Under the pieces are notes generated by a model. It saw only the letters and a program-made list of their open reading frames with translations. It ran no database searches and was not told the origin of the DNA. Shown piece by piece: positions 21,701-33,331 of a DNA stretch of 64,000 bases. A program made the position numbers and the translations under genes. Source of the DNA: Paracentrotus lividus (taxonomy: Eukaryota > Echinodermata > Echinoidea > Camarodonta > Echinidae); assembly GCA_940671915.1 (NCBI GenBank), contig CALNVZ010000649.1, forward strand, positions 8,210,027 to 8,274,026, given 5' to 3'. The number at the start of each line of letters is the position of its first letter. Position 1 is the first letter of the stretch.

Positions 21701-23280
21701 TGCTCACACCGGTTCATCGGTCACCGGTCGACGGTCAACCGACATGATTGGCTATCAGGCGATAACAAAGAGGCTTGTGTCCCATTATTACTCTGCTGTC
21801 CCATATACTGCATGTACCCATATCTCGATCGACGAGCATTGCATTAGAAAACAGGACATTTTATGCGTTCCTCAGGAACACAGTGTAATAACTTAATGGG
21901 AAAAAATGATGCGAGCGCGAAGCGCGAGCGAAAATTTAACTATGTATATACAAACCAGGAGGCATGGAATTAAAAAAAAAATTGGGGGCCCTTAGTTTCT
22001 GGTAAATTCAGCAGCCCTCTCTATAAGTTTAGGATACAGTTGGAGCCCCTAAGTTTAAGATAAATCTGGCGTCCTTTATTTTAAGATCGAATTGGCGCCC
22101 CCTTAACTTCAGGCCAAATCAGCACCCCCTATAAGTCACAGGTCAATTCAGCGCCCCCTAAGTTTCAGATAAATTTTAGCGCCCCAACATTTGAGCTAAA
22201 TTTGGCGCCCTTACGTTTAAGATCATTTTGCGCCCCTCTAAGTTAAGGTCGATTGGCGCCCCTAAGGTTTAAGGTCGATTTGGCGCCCCCTCCAAAATAT
22301 AAGCGGTCGATTCGGCGCCCCCTCCTAAATTCAAGGTCGATTCGGTGCTCCACCTATGTTGCAGGTCAGTTTGGCGCCCCTATGTTTAAGCTCAATTTGG
22401 CGCCCCTTAGTTTTAAGTTCGATTTGACAGCCCCCTAAATTTAAGTCGATTCAGCGCCCCCTCCTAAATCTAAGGTCGATTCAGTGCCCTACCTATGTTG
22501 CAGGTCAGTTTGGCGCCCCCTATGTTTAAGCTCAATTTGGCTCCCCCTAGTTTAAGGTCGATTTGCGCCCCCTAAATTTAATATCAATTAGGCGCCCCCT
22601 CAGCTTCAGGTCAATTTGGTGCCCCTACGTTTAAGCTCAATTCGCGCCCCCGTAGTTAGATGTCGATTTGGCCCCCCCTAAATTAAGGGCAAATTGGCGC
22701 CCCTAATATGTTTAAGCTCAATTTAGCGCCCCTTAGTTTAGGTCGATTTGGCGCCCCCCAAAATTTAAGGTCAATTTGCGCCCTACTTAGTTTAAGGTCG
22801 ATTCGGCGCCCCCTTAGTTTAATATCAATTAGGTCCCTTAGCTTCAGGTCAAATTTGGCGCCCCTACGTTTAAACTCAATTCGGCGCCCCTGTAGTTAAA
22901 TGTCGATTTGGCGCCCCCCCTAAATGTAAGGTCACTTTTGCGCCCGTATGTTTAAGCTCCAATTTGGCGTCCCTAAGTTGAAGGTCGATTTGGCGCCCCC
23001 TAAATTTAAGGTCAAATTTGACGCCCTTACTTAGTCTTAAGGTCGATTTCTGCGCCCTTAAAGTTTTAATATCAATTAGGCGCCCCCTCAGCTTCAGGTC
23101 AATTTGGCGCCCCCACCTAAGTTTCAGGTAAATTTGGCGCCCCTACGTTTAAGCTCAATTTGGCGCCCCGGTAGTTAAATGTCGATTTGGCGCCCCCCCT
23201 CAAATTTAAGGTCGATTTGGCGCCCCTTAGTCTACTGTCGATTTCGCGCCCCCTATTTTTTTAAGGGCGCCCCCAACTCT
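18790..23280 (+). repeat. GGCGCCCC satellite complex
   Basis: A degenerate array built from units like TTTGGCGCCCCTAAGTTT and AAGGTCGATTTGGCGCCCCC, about 30-40 bp each. It is densest at 22,000-23,280 and present in shorter runs near 19,085-19,210, 19,990-20,120 and 20,440-20,640. Blocks are separated by a recurring spacer containing GCGAGCGCGAAGCGCGAGCG with AAAATTT and CTATGTATATACAAACCAGG, seen near 19,430, 20,220, 20,320 and 21,910. The spacer also has CGTTCCTCAGGAACACA-type wording near 18,880, 19,380 and 21,865. So the complex has a higher-order structure. Small frames in it encode repetitive peptides and are not called genes. A perfect 12-bp stem hairpin sits at 20,937-20,967. Confidence 0.9.
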
Positions 23281-23425
23281 TTCCCTTTCTCTCTCTCTTT
23301 CTCTCTTTTTTTTTTCTTTTTCTTCCTTCCTCTTTTTCCCTTTTTTTCCCTTTCTCTTTTTTTTCCTCCTTTTTTCTTCTTTCTTTTTTTCTTTCACTTT
23401 CTCCCCTTTTCCTCCTCTTTTCGGC
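23281..23425 (+). repeat. Long polypyrimidine tract
   Basis: About 140 bases almost purely C and T (TTTCTCTCTCTTTCTC, TTCTTCCTTCCTCTTT), followed by C- and G-rich homopolymers to 23,480. A homopurine/homopyrimidine stretch of this length can form triplex DNA; no gene. Confidence 0.9.
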
Positions 23426-23479
23426 GCCCCCCCCTGTGCGCCCCCGGGGGGCCGGGGCCGTAAAGCCCCCCCCCCCCCA

Positions 23480-24990
23480 GAATACGCGCATGGTTTACAA
23501 CAAAATACTGTTGTTGTAAAGCGAGACATCGAATGTACCAGCTAAACATACCCCTTTCATTAACAAAAGCATGACAGCTGACGATTACATTATGCATTGC
23601 GAGAGTGTTTTCTGGCATAGCATTTATAAATGAAATGCATTCCAGGGTGAAGACGACTTGTTTCTGGGGAAAACGGTGCCTAGAAATTTCAACCAGCTGT
23701 TCATAAATAACATACCAACCATTAAGATAAGCTTTCCATTCCTCTTTGTTAGTACTGAATATTAGGCCTAATTCTTATTTATTATCAGGCCAAATTTGTA
23801 TCTGTTTCCACAAATCATGCTACATTGCCTATATGTAAAGAAAAAAAAGAAAAAAAACCGGCACAGAATTTTTTATATTTTTTGCTTCGTTGTAGCATGT
23901 TTTGAAAACCCCCCGATGAATTAGACTGAGTGAATGCACGCTAGCAGCAAGCAATGTTGGGACTGTGGCGAGTTTGTAGTGTGAAGACTAACTTCGTTCC
24001 CATATGTTTTTCCACTGATCGGGAAAAAAAAATCGGGAGTGTTTTTATTTTTTATTTTCATGAGAGTGAAATCAAATTGATTGAAAGTCTATCTTATGAT
24101 AAATATAACTACATAGAAATATAGGCAGATAGGAGGGCTTCAATTTAAAGTCGATATTACATCGACTCTGAATTGAAGCCAAAAAGGAGAAAAACCTTGT
24201 GGAAAAACCCAATGGATCAAGATGCAAAACCTGTCACCCATGGTCCCACTTTCAGTAATAGGTCAATACTTCGTATTAATGAAAATAAGGAATTGAAAAA
24301 AAATAAAATAAATAAAGGCAAGTTTTATGCGCACCCCCTCCCTATACTCCACGAATACTTTTCTCTTTATGCCTCTGATTTCAAGTACCCCGTTTTCCAT
24401 CGTGACCCCCCCCCCCCCCCCCACTTTCAAATTTGTTCCGCTGCCTCTGGACAAACTCCCAACACGACGTGTTGGGATTTCTATGCGACAAGAAAACCAC
24501 TAGCAAACTCTGAGTAATGACGTCATCAACAAAAGTTTTACTCGCCGCCCCGATACCTGATTGGTCGATGCATTGTGCTATAGTTTGCACCAATCATGGC
24601 AGAGCAAACGAGTCCAACATACTAAACTTGACGGCGTTGTTTAACTTTAATAAACCTATTCAGAGCCACTATAACAATGATTTATAGAATATCGCGACCT
24701 TCATGTTTATTACAAGAAAAGTAGAGTTTTCAATTTGTGTGGAGTATATCGACTACTAAAAAAGGCATTATGGGATATTTTAAATCCTTTTTGTTTTTGC
24801 TAATGGGCTATTTTTTAAAAACCTATCTGTTTTGGCTTTGAATTATAAGTCTGTATACGGCGAAGGGATACTCTGAGGCAACTATGCCTAAAAAAATAGT
24901 GTGTTTTCAAAAGGATTTTGAAAATTGTATACAAAGTCCTAATCTGACCTCTCCTCAATGACCAACAACACTCCAATTGAATAGGCAGAC
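23480..24990. other. Intergenic, no gene; one short hairpin
   Basis: No coding signal. At 24,136-24,180, GGCTTCAATTTAAAGTCGAT and ATCGACTCTGAATTGAAGCC form a 20-bp stem with two mismatches around a 5-nt loop. A C-run lies at about 24,407-24,422. The rest is unremarkable. Confidence 0.5.
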
Positions 24991-24991
24991 A

Positions 24992-25449
24992 TTAAAGGGG
25001 AAGTTCACCCTGGAATTTTATTGATTTTAAAAAACGCAGAAAAAAAATTAGAGTGAAATTTTGAAGAAATCGATCGAGAGATATCGACGTTATGAATATT
25101 TTACGTCACACGCGAGCAGCTCTCCCATGTGTTGTGTATATAAATTCCATAAATTTCATGGTTCTTGATAAATGAATGGGTCAATTCGACAGAGGCATGT
25201 ATAAATTATGAACATAGGTTTGATGATATCGACCGCACAGGAGAAATAATCAATAACTTTCTGAAAAAATGACACTTTATGGAATTTACATTACATAAGA
25301 CATATGAGAGCAGCTCGCACGTGACGTCACATAATCAGAACTTTAAATATTCATAACTTTGTTATGTTGTGGTCGATTTTCTTTAAACCATCACTCATAT
25401 TTTTCTGCATTTAAAAAAAAAAACATTTTAGGGTGAGCTTTCCCTTTAA
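24992..25449. mobile_element. Foldback MITE, best-preserved copy
   Basis: Starts TTAAAGGGGAAGTTCACCC and ends GGGTGAGCTTTCCCTTTAA. The two halves are inverted copies: the left half has ACGTCACACGCGAGCAGCTC and ATAAATTCCATAAA, the right half TATGGAATTTACATTA and GAGCAGCTCGCACGTGACGT. TTAA stands at both outer edges, which could be the target site or part of the ends. No coding capacity. Related to the copies at 2,600-3,258 and 4,868-5,460. Confidence 0.8.
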
Positions 25450-25664
25450 GTAAAACTAATTGAATTTTATTGAACTTATTGAACTTATTGAATTTATTGA
25501 ACTAGGCCTCTCTCTAGTTGCAGCTCATCCAACTGCAGGCGCGGATACAGAGACGGACTTTGACGGGGGTGGAAAAGGTACCTTAATTTTTTTTTTCACG
25601 TTACGCTGGACAACCAAAAAGGTCGAGCGGTCCCGAAGATTGCATTGACAAGAAAAAAAAAATA

Positions 25665-25695
<31 letters not shown>

Positions 25696-26990
25696 TTGCG
25701 GCATGCGCTCAAAAGCTCTATGTCCAAAAGGTATGATCTTTTTCCAATCTTACGGAGGGGGGGGGCGTCTGCACTTTCCGCCCCGCGCCTGTCATCGCCT
25801 GGCTCTGGCACAAGACAGAGCTATTAATTTTGGAAAAGCATCATCAACAGGGTCACAACTTGGTTCAGACATGACCTGTATGACATCGATCGATTGATTG
25901 AATTTCAAAATGATATCCATATATCTCTGGCCCACTTTCCCTGCGGTAGCAGTTATTCCCTCCCGCCGAATTTTTTTTTGTATAGACATGATACCACTAG
26001 TTAGTAAATCCTAATTATGTCCAATTCTAGACATTCTCTATGCCATCGTTATTCCCTTCTAAAAAAAAATGAATCCCATATAATATAAAACGCTCCCACT
26101 TTCGAGAAAAAAAAAGAGAAGAGCAATTGGCTATATCCAGGCATATACTAAACACATTGCCAAAGGGGTAGGGGTAGGGCGTCACTCTAGGGTAGGCCAT
26201 CCATTATAAAAAAAAAACTACTCATCCGAGGGGGGGGGGGGCAAAGGCCCAAAATACCTCAATTTTGGGTCTCAGGGGGTGAGCACGTCGCCCCCTGCAG
26301 TTGTCTCCGCGCCTGGTGCATCATACGAAAGGTATCCATCATAATCGTTGTGATTATTAGCCAGTTTCTAATAATTTTTGGCTAACCCCTACCGGGGTTT
26401 CTGCTATTTATTTTGGCCAATTCAACTAATTCAATATTTTTCATTCCATCTCTATGATATGAGGCAGTAGGATTGGGCATCCGGACACATGAGTTTATCT
26501 AGCCATTTAAAAAGTTTTACAAGCAATGTCGTTAATTTTTTTTTTAGCACAGAATGTTAGAAAACATTATAGAGAACAAATATTGATGATGATAAGCACT
26601 ATTCAACCAATATTTTGGGCTTACTTAACTAGTATTCCTTAGAAAAAAGCTTCATTTTTGTGGGGTGTCCGGACAGCCACCCCAATACGACTAGTAACAC
26701 TTTGCTACGTGTATCACTTGATGAGGCGAAAATTTAATTACAGGTTCTTTTTAGACGAGCCAGATTGTATGTCCAAAATTGTACGTAACGGTAATACGCC
26801 CTTGACAGCATTATACAGCTCGTCTAATCAACAAATCACATACGATGTCGTTCGCCCACAAATGTACGTCGCGTGTACGTACATTCTCGCTGCATTATAT
26901 ATTCGGAGTTGCTATGCCTATGCGACGACATTACCGAGAGAGTAACCTAACCTGTCATTGACAATAATTTGCGGTATTATCGTATGTCAT
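25450..26990. other. Intergenic, low-complexity patches
   Basis: Contains a short ATTGAACTT repeat (25,455-25,503), a long A-rich run (25,650-25,694) and G or C homopolymers (25,757 and 26,231). AGGCGCGGAT occurs at about 25,537 as in repeat R2, without the rest of that repeat. No gene supported. Confidence 0.5.
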
Positions 26991-26999
26991 GATAATTCC

Positions 27000-27256
27000 A
27001 TCAGTCCGATGCTCTCCATAGTCTCAAGATCAACCCTGAATCTAAATAAAGGTTGGAACTTGGTTGAAGACGTCGTGTTTTTCGTCCAGATAGCTGACTG
27101 CTGAGTCTGAGTTGAGCTGAGCCACGCAGCCGAGTCGAGTCCGAGCCCAGATAAACAATCCTCCCCTCCTCCTCTGGCCTGGTCGCGTCCTTCCAGGAGG
27201 TACAGCACCGCCGCTCCGGCTACAGTACCATTGCCAGTGCAGCTGTGGGAGTGCAG
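27000..27256 (+). other. Possible non-coding first exon of the NEK gene
   Basis: Speculative. A local GC-rich island in AT-rich surroundings, with CCTCCCCTCCTCCTC and CCGCCGCTCCGGC, ends in a good splice donor context (GTGCA/GTGAGTAG, donor near 27,257). NEK6/7 genes typically have upstream non-coding exons, and this is the only promoter-like patch on the plus side of the NEK start codon. A matching acceptor could be at about 33,064 (TTTCATGTCATAG). There is no transcript evidence. Confidence 0.3.
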
Positions 27257-27257
27257 T

Positions 27258-28900
27258 GAGTAGATTCTAACTATTTGTCATATTTCACGCATGCCACATT
27301 TATTTGATTAATGATAAAGGATGATTGTTGTCTAGGATTTTGTGAATGATTTTATAATTTTCAATCAATAGAATCTAGGCCTAAAGTTCATATTTTAAAC
27401 GTAGACCGAGGCGAGAATCTCTGTCTTGACTTGTCTTCCCACTTTGCACTGATGTGATGGCAGTGTATTGTATTGCCGGACGCCTTTATTTCAGTGCTTT
27501 AAAAAGGAAAATTAGAGGAAATAAAGTCAAGGAAAATTCGCACTAGCTATTCCATATGGTAAAATCATTTGATATTTACCAACAGTTTTCTTTGAATTGC
27601 GCTTGCCGCATACCTCTCTACGAAAAACAATTTTTTTTTTAGCACGACAAATTACATTATGATTCCGGACGCGCGCCCTCTATGGGATACAACATTATAA
27701 TTGCGTGTTGTTTTGTTTTCGATCATCATAATTATATGCTATAATAAATATATATAAATATAAATAAATATACATAAATAAATATGCTATCTCTCTTGAC
27801 TAGACTGTCATTGCAGTTAATCTAGGATTTATTTGGGAGTTTTGTTTTATAAAACATCCTTTTACGTTTTAGCTTTATCCTTTATTCCTATTTCTTAATC
27901 TTTATCCTTTTGTGTGATTTAAGCCTTGTGAAAGATAATCGTTTCAACTTTTCAACTTCGCATAATCGATCATTGATTAGATCGTTCACTATGTTTGTTC
28001 GACGTTCGTAGTGTTCGTTCGCTCTCGCGTTCGCGCGATCGTCATGATTGGAAACTCGATCTGCACTAGAAATACACCGCACTTCAATATTCGACGCAGA
28101 CGCCAAGAGATTGAAATTCGGCAAACAAGGCTCGTTTTTTCATCAGAAAATATATCAATTGTTAATGTAAACATTTTCTATCATTTTAGAGAAAAATAAG
28201 GTAAAACTTAGATTTTTTTGCCTCATTTTAGCAATCTTGTTCCATGTATTGGTGCATGGAATTCAACTGCGCCGACCTACGCGAAAAAAATTGCTTTAGT
28301 GCGCAGTAATATGTGCTTCCGGAATCATGATAGTGTCCGGTAATACAATATGTCACTATACTTTTGTTTTGGCAGTTTTGCGTTGTGTCGCTACCCTCTC
28401 CGAAGACAGAGAGGTCAATGTGAAGAAAGGATTATTGCAAAGAAAAATGAAGTGAGCAAAACCTTTGTTTTCTAAAGGTGGGCTTACTTGATTTGATGCG
28501 ACTCGCTGCCATGCAATTTTTTAAACAAATGGTAGTTTGCATTATTAATCCAATATTTGAAACATGCAAATTTATCATGTCAGAGGTAAAAATTGTAAAT
28601 TGCATTCCCAGATCTGTTGTGCATTTGTATTCGCGGTAGGGGTTGACTGAGGTTTATCACTGGGCCAGGTCTCCTGTACAGTAGACCAACCAGTCCCCGG
28701 GGGGAAAGAGCTGTAGTTGTAAGTACGGTAATTTAGAGGTCTAGATTTAACGAAATCATGGCTCCGAAACATCAAGTTTTCAACCAACCGCAATGTGTCA
28801 TCAGCCAATCACAATCAGTGTTGCATGTGCTTTTTGTTCAAAAGGCTGATCAGTGACCAATTACAACTGTTCTTTCAAATTTCCAATTGATCGCAAACCT
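27258..28900. other. Presumed intron or intergenic, no gene
   Basis: AT-rich with a TAAATA-type microsatellite at about 27,740-27,790. Short frames here have no protein-like composition. Confidence 0.5.
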
Positions 28901-28909
28901 TTGTGTTCA

Positions 28910-29271
28910 GCCCCTTTCACAATTGGTGGTGCGACTGCTTACAACCGTTGCGATTGTGTGCAACATATATTGTGACCAAATGATCGCAAAGGATCGCAAG
29001 AGCAATTGAAGATGCTAGTACTAGAAGTTCGTATGTTACATTTTGGCCCTCTGTTACATTTATGTAACAATGTGTCGTGTTCATCCAAGCGTAAAGACAT
29101 ACCACACAAAAAATGGTACCAAAAGATGCGGGAGGAGTTACTCTTTCGGAATATGTAAAATAAGTGAAGAAGCTAGTACTAGATGTTCGTATATTACCCT
29201 CTGTTTCTCAAAACTGATTTGATGTAACATAGGAACTTCTAGTACTAGCATCTTCAATTGTGAAAGCCCCT
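28910..29271. mobile_element. Inverted-repeat element (MITE-like)
   Basis: Outer ends GCCCCTTTCACAATTG (from 28,910) and CAATTGTGAAAGCCCC (to 29,270) are inverted copies. An inner inverted pair, TTGAAGATGCTAGTACTAGA (about 29,006) and TCTAGTACTAGCATCTTCAA (about 29,238-29,257), is nearly perfect. Together they make a long imperfect hairpin without coding capacity. Confidence 0.75.
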
Positions 29272-29274
29272 TAA

Positions 29275-32200
29275 TGTAACCTAGATCTTTTCAGAAAGTG
29301 AACTCTATTTTTCATCATTAAAATTCTTTTTTGACTTGCCAGTATTCAAAAACAGGGTTTTTCAATGTTCTTTTCACTATTCTTGCTGTTTTTAATTTAA
29401 TTCCTCTCTTCTTAAATCTTGGGTAAAATATAATCTCATTTTAATCCATTTCATGAAAATTTTTGAAGGACATTTTTGCAATAGGGAATTTGTTTTTTCA
29501 TGATAGTGAAAAAAAAAAGCCATACTTTACAGATAGGCACTGATCCGATATCCTTGGCCTATGTCCAATGTTTTATGAAGATCAGAATTGAAATTAAATC
29601 AGACATCTGAATTGACTAAAAAAGTGAATTTAAAGCAACTTGTAGTTCAATGAATTATTGAGCTACGAGTAATTTTAAATTCACAATTTTAAAAAATGTT
29701 GAATAATTTACAATACCAGTACATGTACATTTTACACATGTACATGTACAGCAACTATAACACATGAAACACATCATAACGAATGCATCTTTATTTTTTA
29801 TTGGTCAATAAGCATGATTTAAAAAAACAAAACAAAAGGATTATTCTCAGTCATCCAATGATGGACTGCCAATGAATTTTACACTATTTTATTATGAATA
29901 GCTGATCATAAGTATTTCCTGTAAACACATTGCTAGCATGTTTAATCTCAATATAATCAATGAATGTCTTGCCTTCTTTCTTCATGGAAATGATTGGGTT
30001 CTTTTGTGACAGAGCTAATTTCTTTGGATGAAAATTTTATATAAGGTTACTTTGAAATCTTGGGCAAATGAAAACACACTTTATATTGGGACATGCCGCA
30101 AGGGGCTTAGCAAGACGGTCTATTTATTGAGAGGCGGCCCACGTAAAGACACTTCCTCTTGGCTTTGTCTGCAGGAAGTGGGTATTGTGAGGAGAATTTC
30201 CTCTGAGGATCGTAAATACACAGCTCTATATTTTATTGAAATATGACCATTGCAATATATGTGTGTGAGTAGTTCCTTCACGAAAATCACAGACTGTCTC
30301 TAAAAACTTATTATAGGACTTTGCTACAAAGTGTAAAATTCTACATTTTTCGAACATTGCTCCCAGTGTTGCCAAATAGTATGTGAATTGCATGGATATG
30401 AATATGAAAAGATAAATATGTATTTGTACATGTTAATCACCAGATTTGCCAATTAAAGAGAAACATGTTCATTTACAAGTGGGAACACATGTATGCATGT
30501 TGATTTCCATTCCAATATTTCCTGTATTGATCATTTGCTCTATGATGTATGATGTACACTGATACATGTGTTCTAGTACTGGTGTATGGTCAGTATACAT
30601 TTTCATGATACAATTTCATTTTTCATTTACTTTAAAAAAAGTTGGGGATCAAATTTTGAATTTTGAAAGGAATGTAAATATCAAAATTGCATTGTCATTT
30701 TTTAAAATGTGTATGTTTACTCTCTTTGGTTACTTACATGTACATGTACATACAGGCCTACTGTTAGGATAATTTCAATATGTTGAATCTGCTATGAATG
30801 TGATCATGTTTGCCGTTCAGATTTTATAATTATAAATTGTACATATTACATTTGTACAAGAGAACATTAATATTGGAGGAAATGCATTAAATACTCCCTG
30901 ATCTGAAATGTATACAATGTAGTAAGGTCATATTTCAGGAATGTAATGTGTGTCTACTCTACTGTTGACTTTCTCTTTAATAGGTCATGTGCAGCATTTA
31001 TGTAATGTGTAGGCCTATACATTATGTTGTGCAGCCTGAAGAAGTTTACTTTACATTTTGCTGGCCTTCTTACTTCAATCTTTCACATATTACTACGTTA
31101 CTGTTTCTAACTTTACTACTAGTATTTTATACTCAGCTGGAACATCATGTTCTGGATTCGTCACTCTTTCTAGTGCTTGAAATAAACGGTGCATCCCAGA
31201 AATAAACAAATGTCCAGTGTTTGAGTAAGGTTGCCATCAATTTTAGGCATTTGTGGGGAGAAATTAGGGTTATCATCAATACAAAAGCTGAACTCATATT
31301 AAGCGATATTTTCCAGGATTAACTAAATTCGGCAAGTATTGGACTTAGATTGTTTTTTATATTCAGGTCTTGAATTACTAGTAATGATATCAGTACCAAT
31401 TACTCCAATACATTTTCAATTAGTCCTCATATTGTATGACCTAAAAATTCTTGGAAATCAATGTTTACACTGGTTACCCATTGCGTATTATACAGCACAC
31501 AGCACCGTCTCACTCATAGCATAGAGTCTATGCACCTACCAATTATTAATTCCTGAGTGCGCTTGGCAATGGTTGCTATGGCAATGGAAAGCATTTCATT
31601 AGCGGGCTTTAGTTAGATTTGTATTCACCAGGGACCATCCACCTGTGTATAGATGTATAATTTATGTTGATGGCTGCCCTGCAATAGTGTTTAAAACTTT
31701 CCCATTATCTGGATTACATACCATTAAGCCCTGAATGTGCATGTATTCATGATCATTTTTTTTTCTACTTGTACATACAGTACTGCACAGTGTACATGTA
31801 TGTACAATTTCCCTAATCAACACCTTGTACTAAAATACAATGGCTGAATGCAAAGCAGGGAGGGATTGGGGAGAGAGAGAGTCAAAGATAAGTATCATTA
31901 TATAGAGAAAAAGCTACTGATATGAAAATCCAAAAGACAGTACTTAGAGGGAACCAGAGAGATATATTTTGTACTTATTATTTTATACATGTATATTTGT
32001 ATTGTGGAAAGAGATAGTGAATGGGAGATATAACCTCATGTAAAGGAACAAATTTATAAGATTCTGGAAACCTTCCTAGACGGTAAAAGCCATCAGTTGA
32101 TGACATTGATATGTGATAGGTTATTGAATTTGACAACCCTATTGGACGACAATATTGAGTGGTTGAAATGCTAGATGCTCTCTGTGCCCTATCCAGCTTG

Positions 32201-32785
32201 ACAACTATGGAGTGATCAAAGTGTAGAAAGTCAATTATTGGCAGCAAATCAAATTAAGGCTTGGTGTGACATCTATGGACTGTGATGATCTTGAGTACAT
32301 CCGCAGTAGGGTTCTTCATTGGACCCTAGTTTTGAAATAACCTGCAAATTCTTATCATATGAACTACCCAAGTATATAGTATAAATGGTTATTTTTGCGG
32401 TGGTTTTATTATCTTGAATTTTGCGTGTTACTCATGAATTTTTCCACTTCAATGTTTTCGAATTTATAGTAAGAAAAACATCAGATATATTACGGAACCA
32501 AACTCTCGCTAATTTTCCAACCTACATTACAAATGTAGTCCAGAATCCCGGAAATATTGCCTTACATGTATAAAGTAGCCAGATCAAAGAATGTCAAGTT
32601 TTGTTATTGTGATTAATAAGCATGCTAAATTAGTCATAATATCAGCCCATGTCATCTTGGACTTATTACTAGCGGGCTATGTTGTAGTTAAGCTCGTTTA
32701 AACCCAGATCTGTCGTCTCTGACCAGTCCAAAATGGGTTAAAATGAAACAAGACTTGAAGAGGAACCTGCCTTGGATAGGTCTTC
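29275..32785. other. Presumed NEK 5' intron, no gene
   Basis: AT-rich sequence with scattered TACATGTACATGTAC words (for example about 29,715-29,750 and 30,736) and short homopolymers. I see no exon, RNA gene or long repeat here. Confidence 0.5.
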
Positions 32786-32789
32786 GTTT

Positions 32790-32953
32790 GGTGAGTGTCC
32801 TGTAACATACAAAGTTAGTATCAATTGCAAATTTGAAGCAACCGGACGTATTGGCTCATGGAGACTTTTATCTGAGAAGTGCATACAACATGGATCCTAA
32901 TTGGTTACTATTGATTTGCAATTGATCGTAACTCTTTATGTTACAGAGCACTG
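32790..32953. mobile_element. Short inverted-repeat element
   Basis: GTGTCCTGTAACATACAAAG with TATCAATTGCAAAT on the left matches, inverted, ATTTGCAATTGATCGTAACT with TATGTTACAGAGCAC on the right. About 160 bp, MITE-like, lying 220 bp upstream of the NEK start codon. Confidence 0.65.
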
Positions 32954-33172
32954 ATGAAACAAGAGGTCCCTGAGGTATGTACAGTATGCCTCCCAGAAAC
33001 ATGTATAAATGTAGAACAGACTCCAACTTATAAGGTCATTTTAAAATTTTATTTCATGTCATAGATTCTTCAAGTACCAAGGAAGCGAGTGACTTGTCAG
33101 CCTATTTATCCGCAAACAGGAGTCCATAGATGAAGATCTGTTGAAAATTGATCATCATTAAATCAAGTGATC

Positions 33173-33331
33173 ATGGCGGACTATGAACAGCTCGCCCATG
33201 AAGACCCTGCTATGTACGCGGTACTGGGGAACTTTGATATTGAAAAGAAGATCGGCAAGGGACAGTTCAGTGAGGTCTACAAGGCAAGATGCCTAGTCAA
33301 CAACAAGGTCATAGCTCTCAAAAAGGTCCAG
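33173..33331 (+). CDS. NEK exon 1: start and P-loop
   Basis: 53 codons from the ATG at 33,173 to a donor at 33,332 (CAG/GTAAGA), phase 0. Encodes [17 protein letters not shown], then [20 protein letters not shown] and the ATP-anchoring lysine in VIALKKVQ. The glycine loop is intact (GKGQFSEV). A stop-containing 5' leader precedes it. This is the master copy for the four P-loop exon copies that follow within 650 bp. Confidence 0.95.

Noticed and set aside
22253..23500. Small frames with repeated SIWRPLSLRSI-like peptides
   Set aside because: They follow the GGCGCCCC satellite and the polypyrimidine tract; not genes.
24136..24180. microRNA precursor
   Set aside because: The stem is only 20 bp with a 5-nt loop, too short for an animal pre-miRNA; no flanking support.
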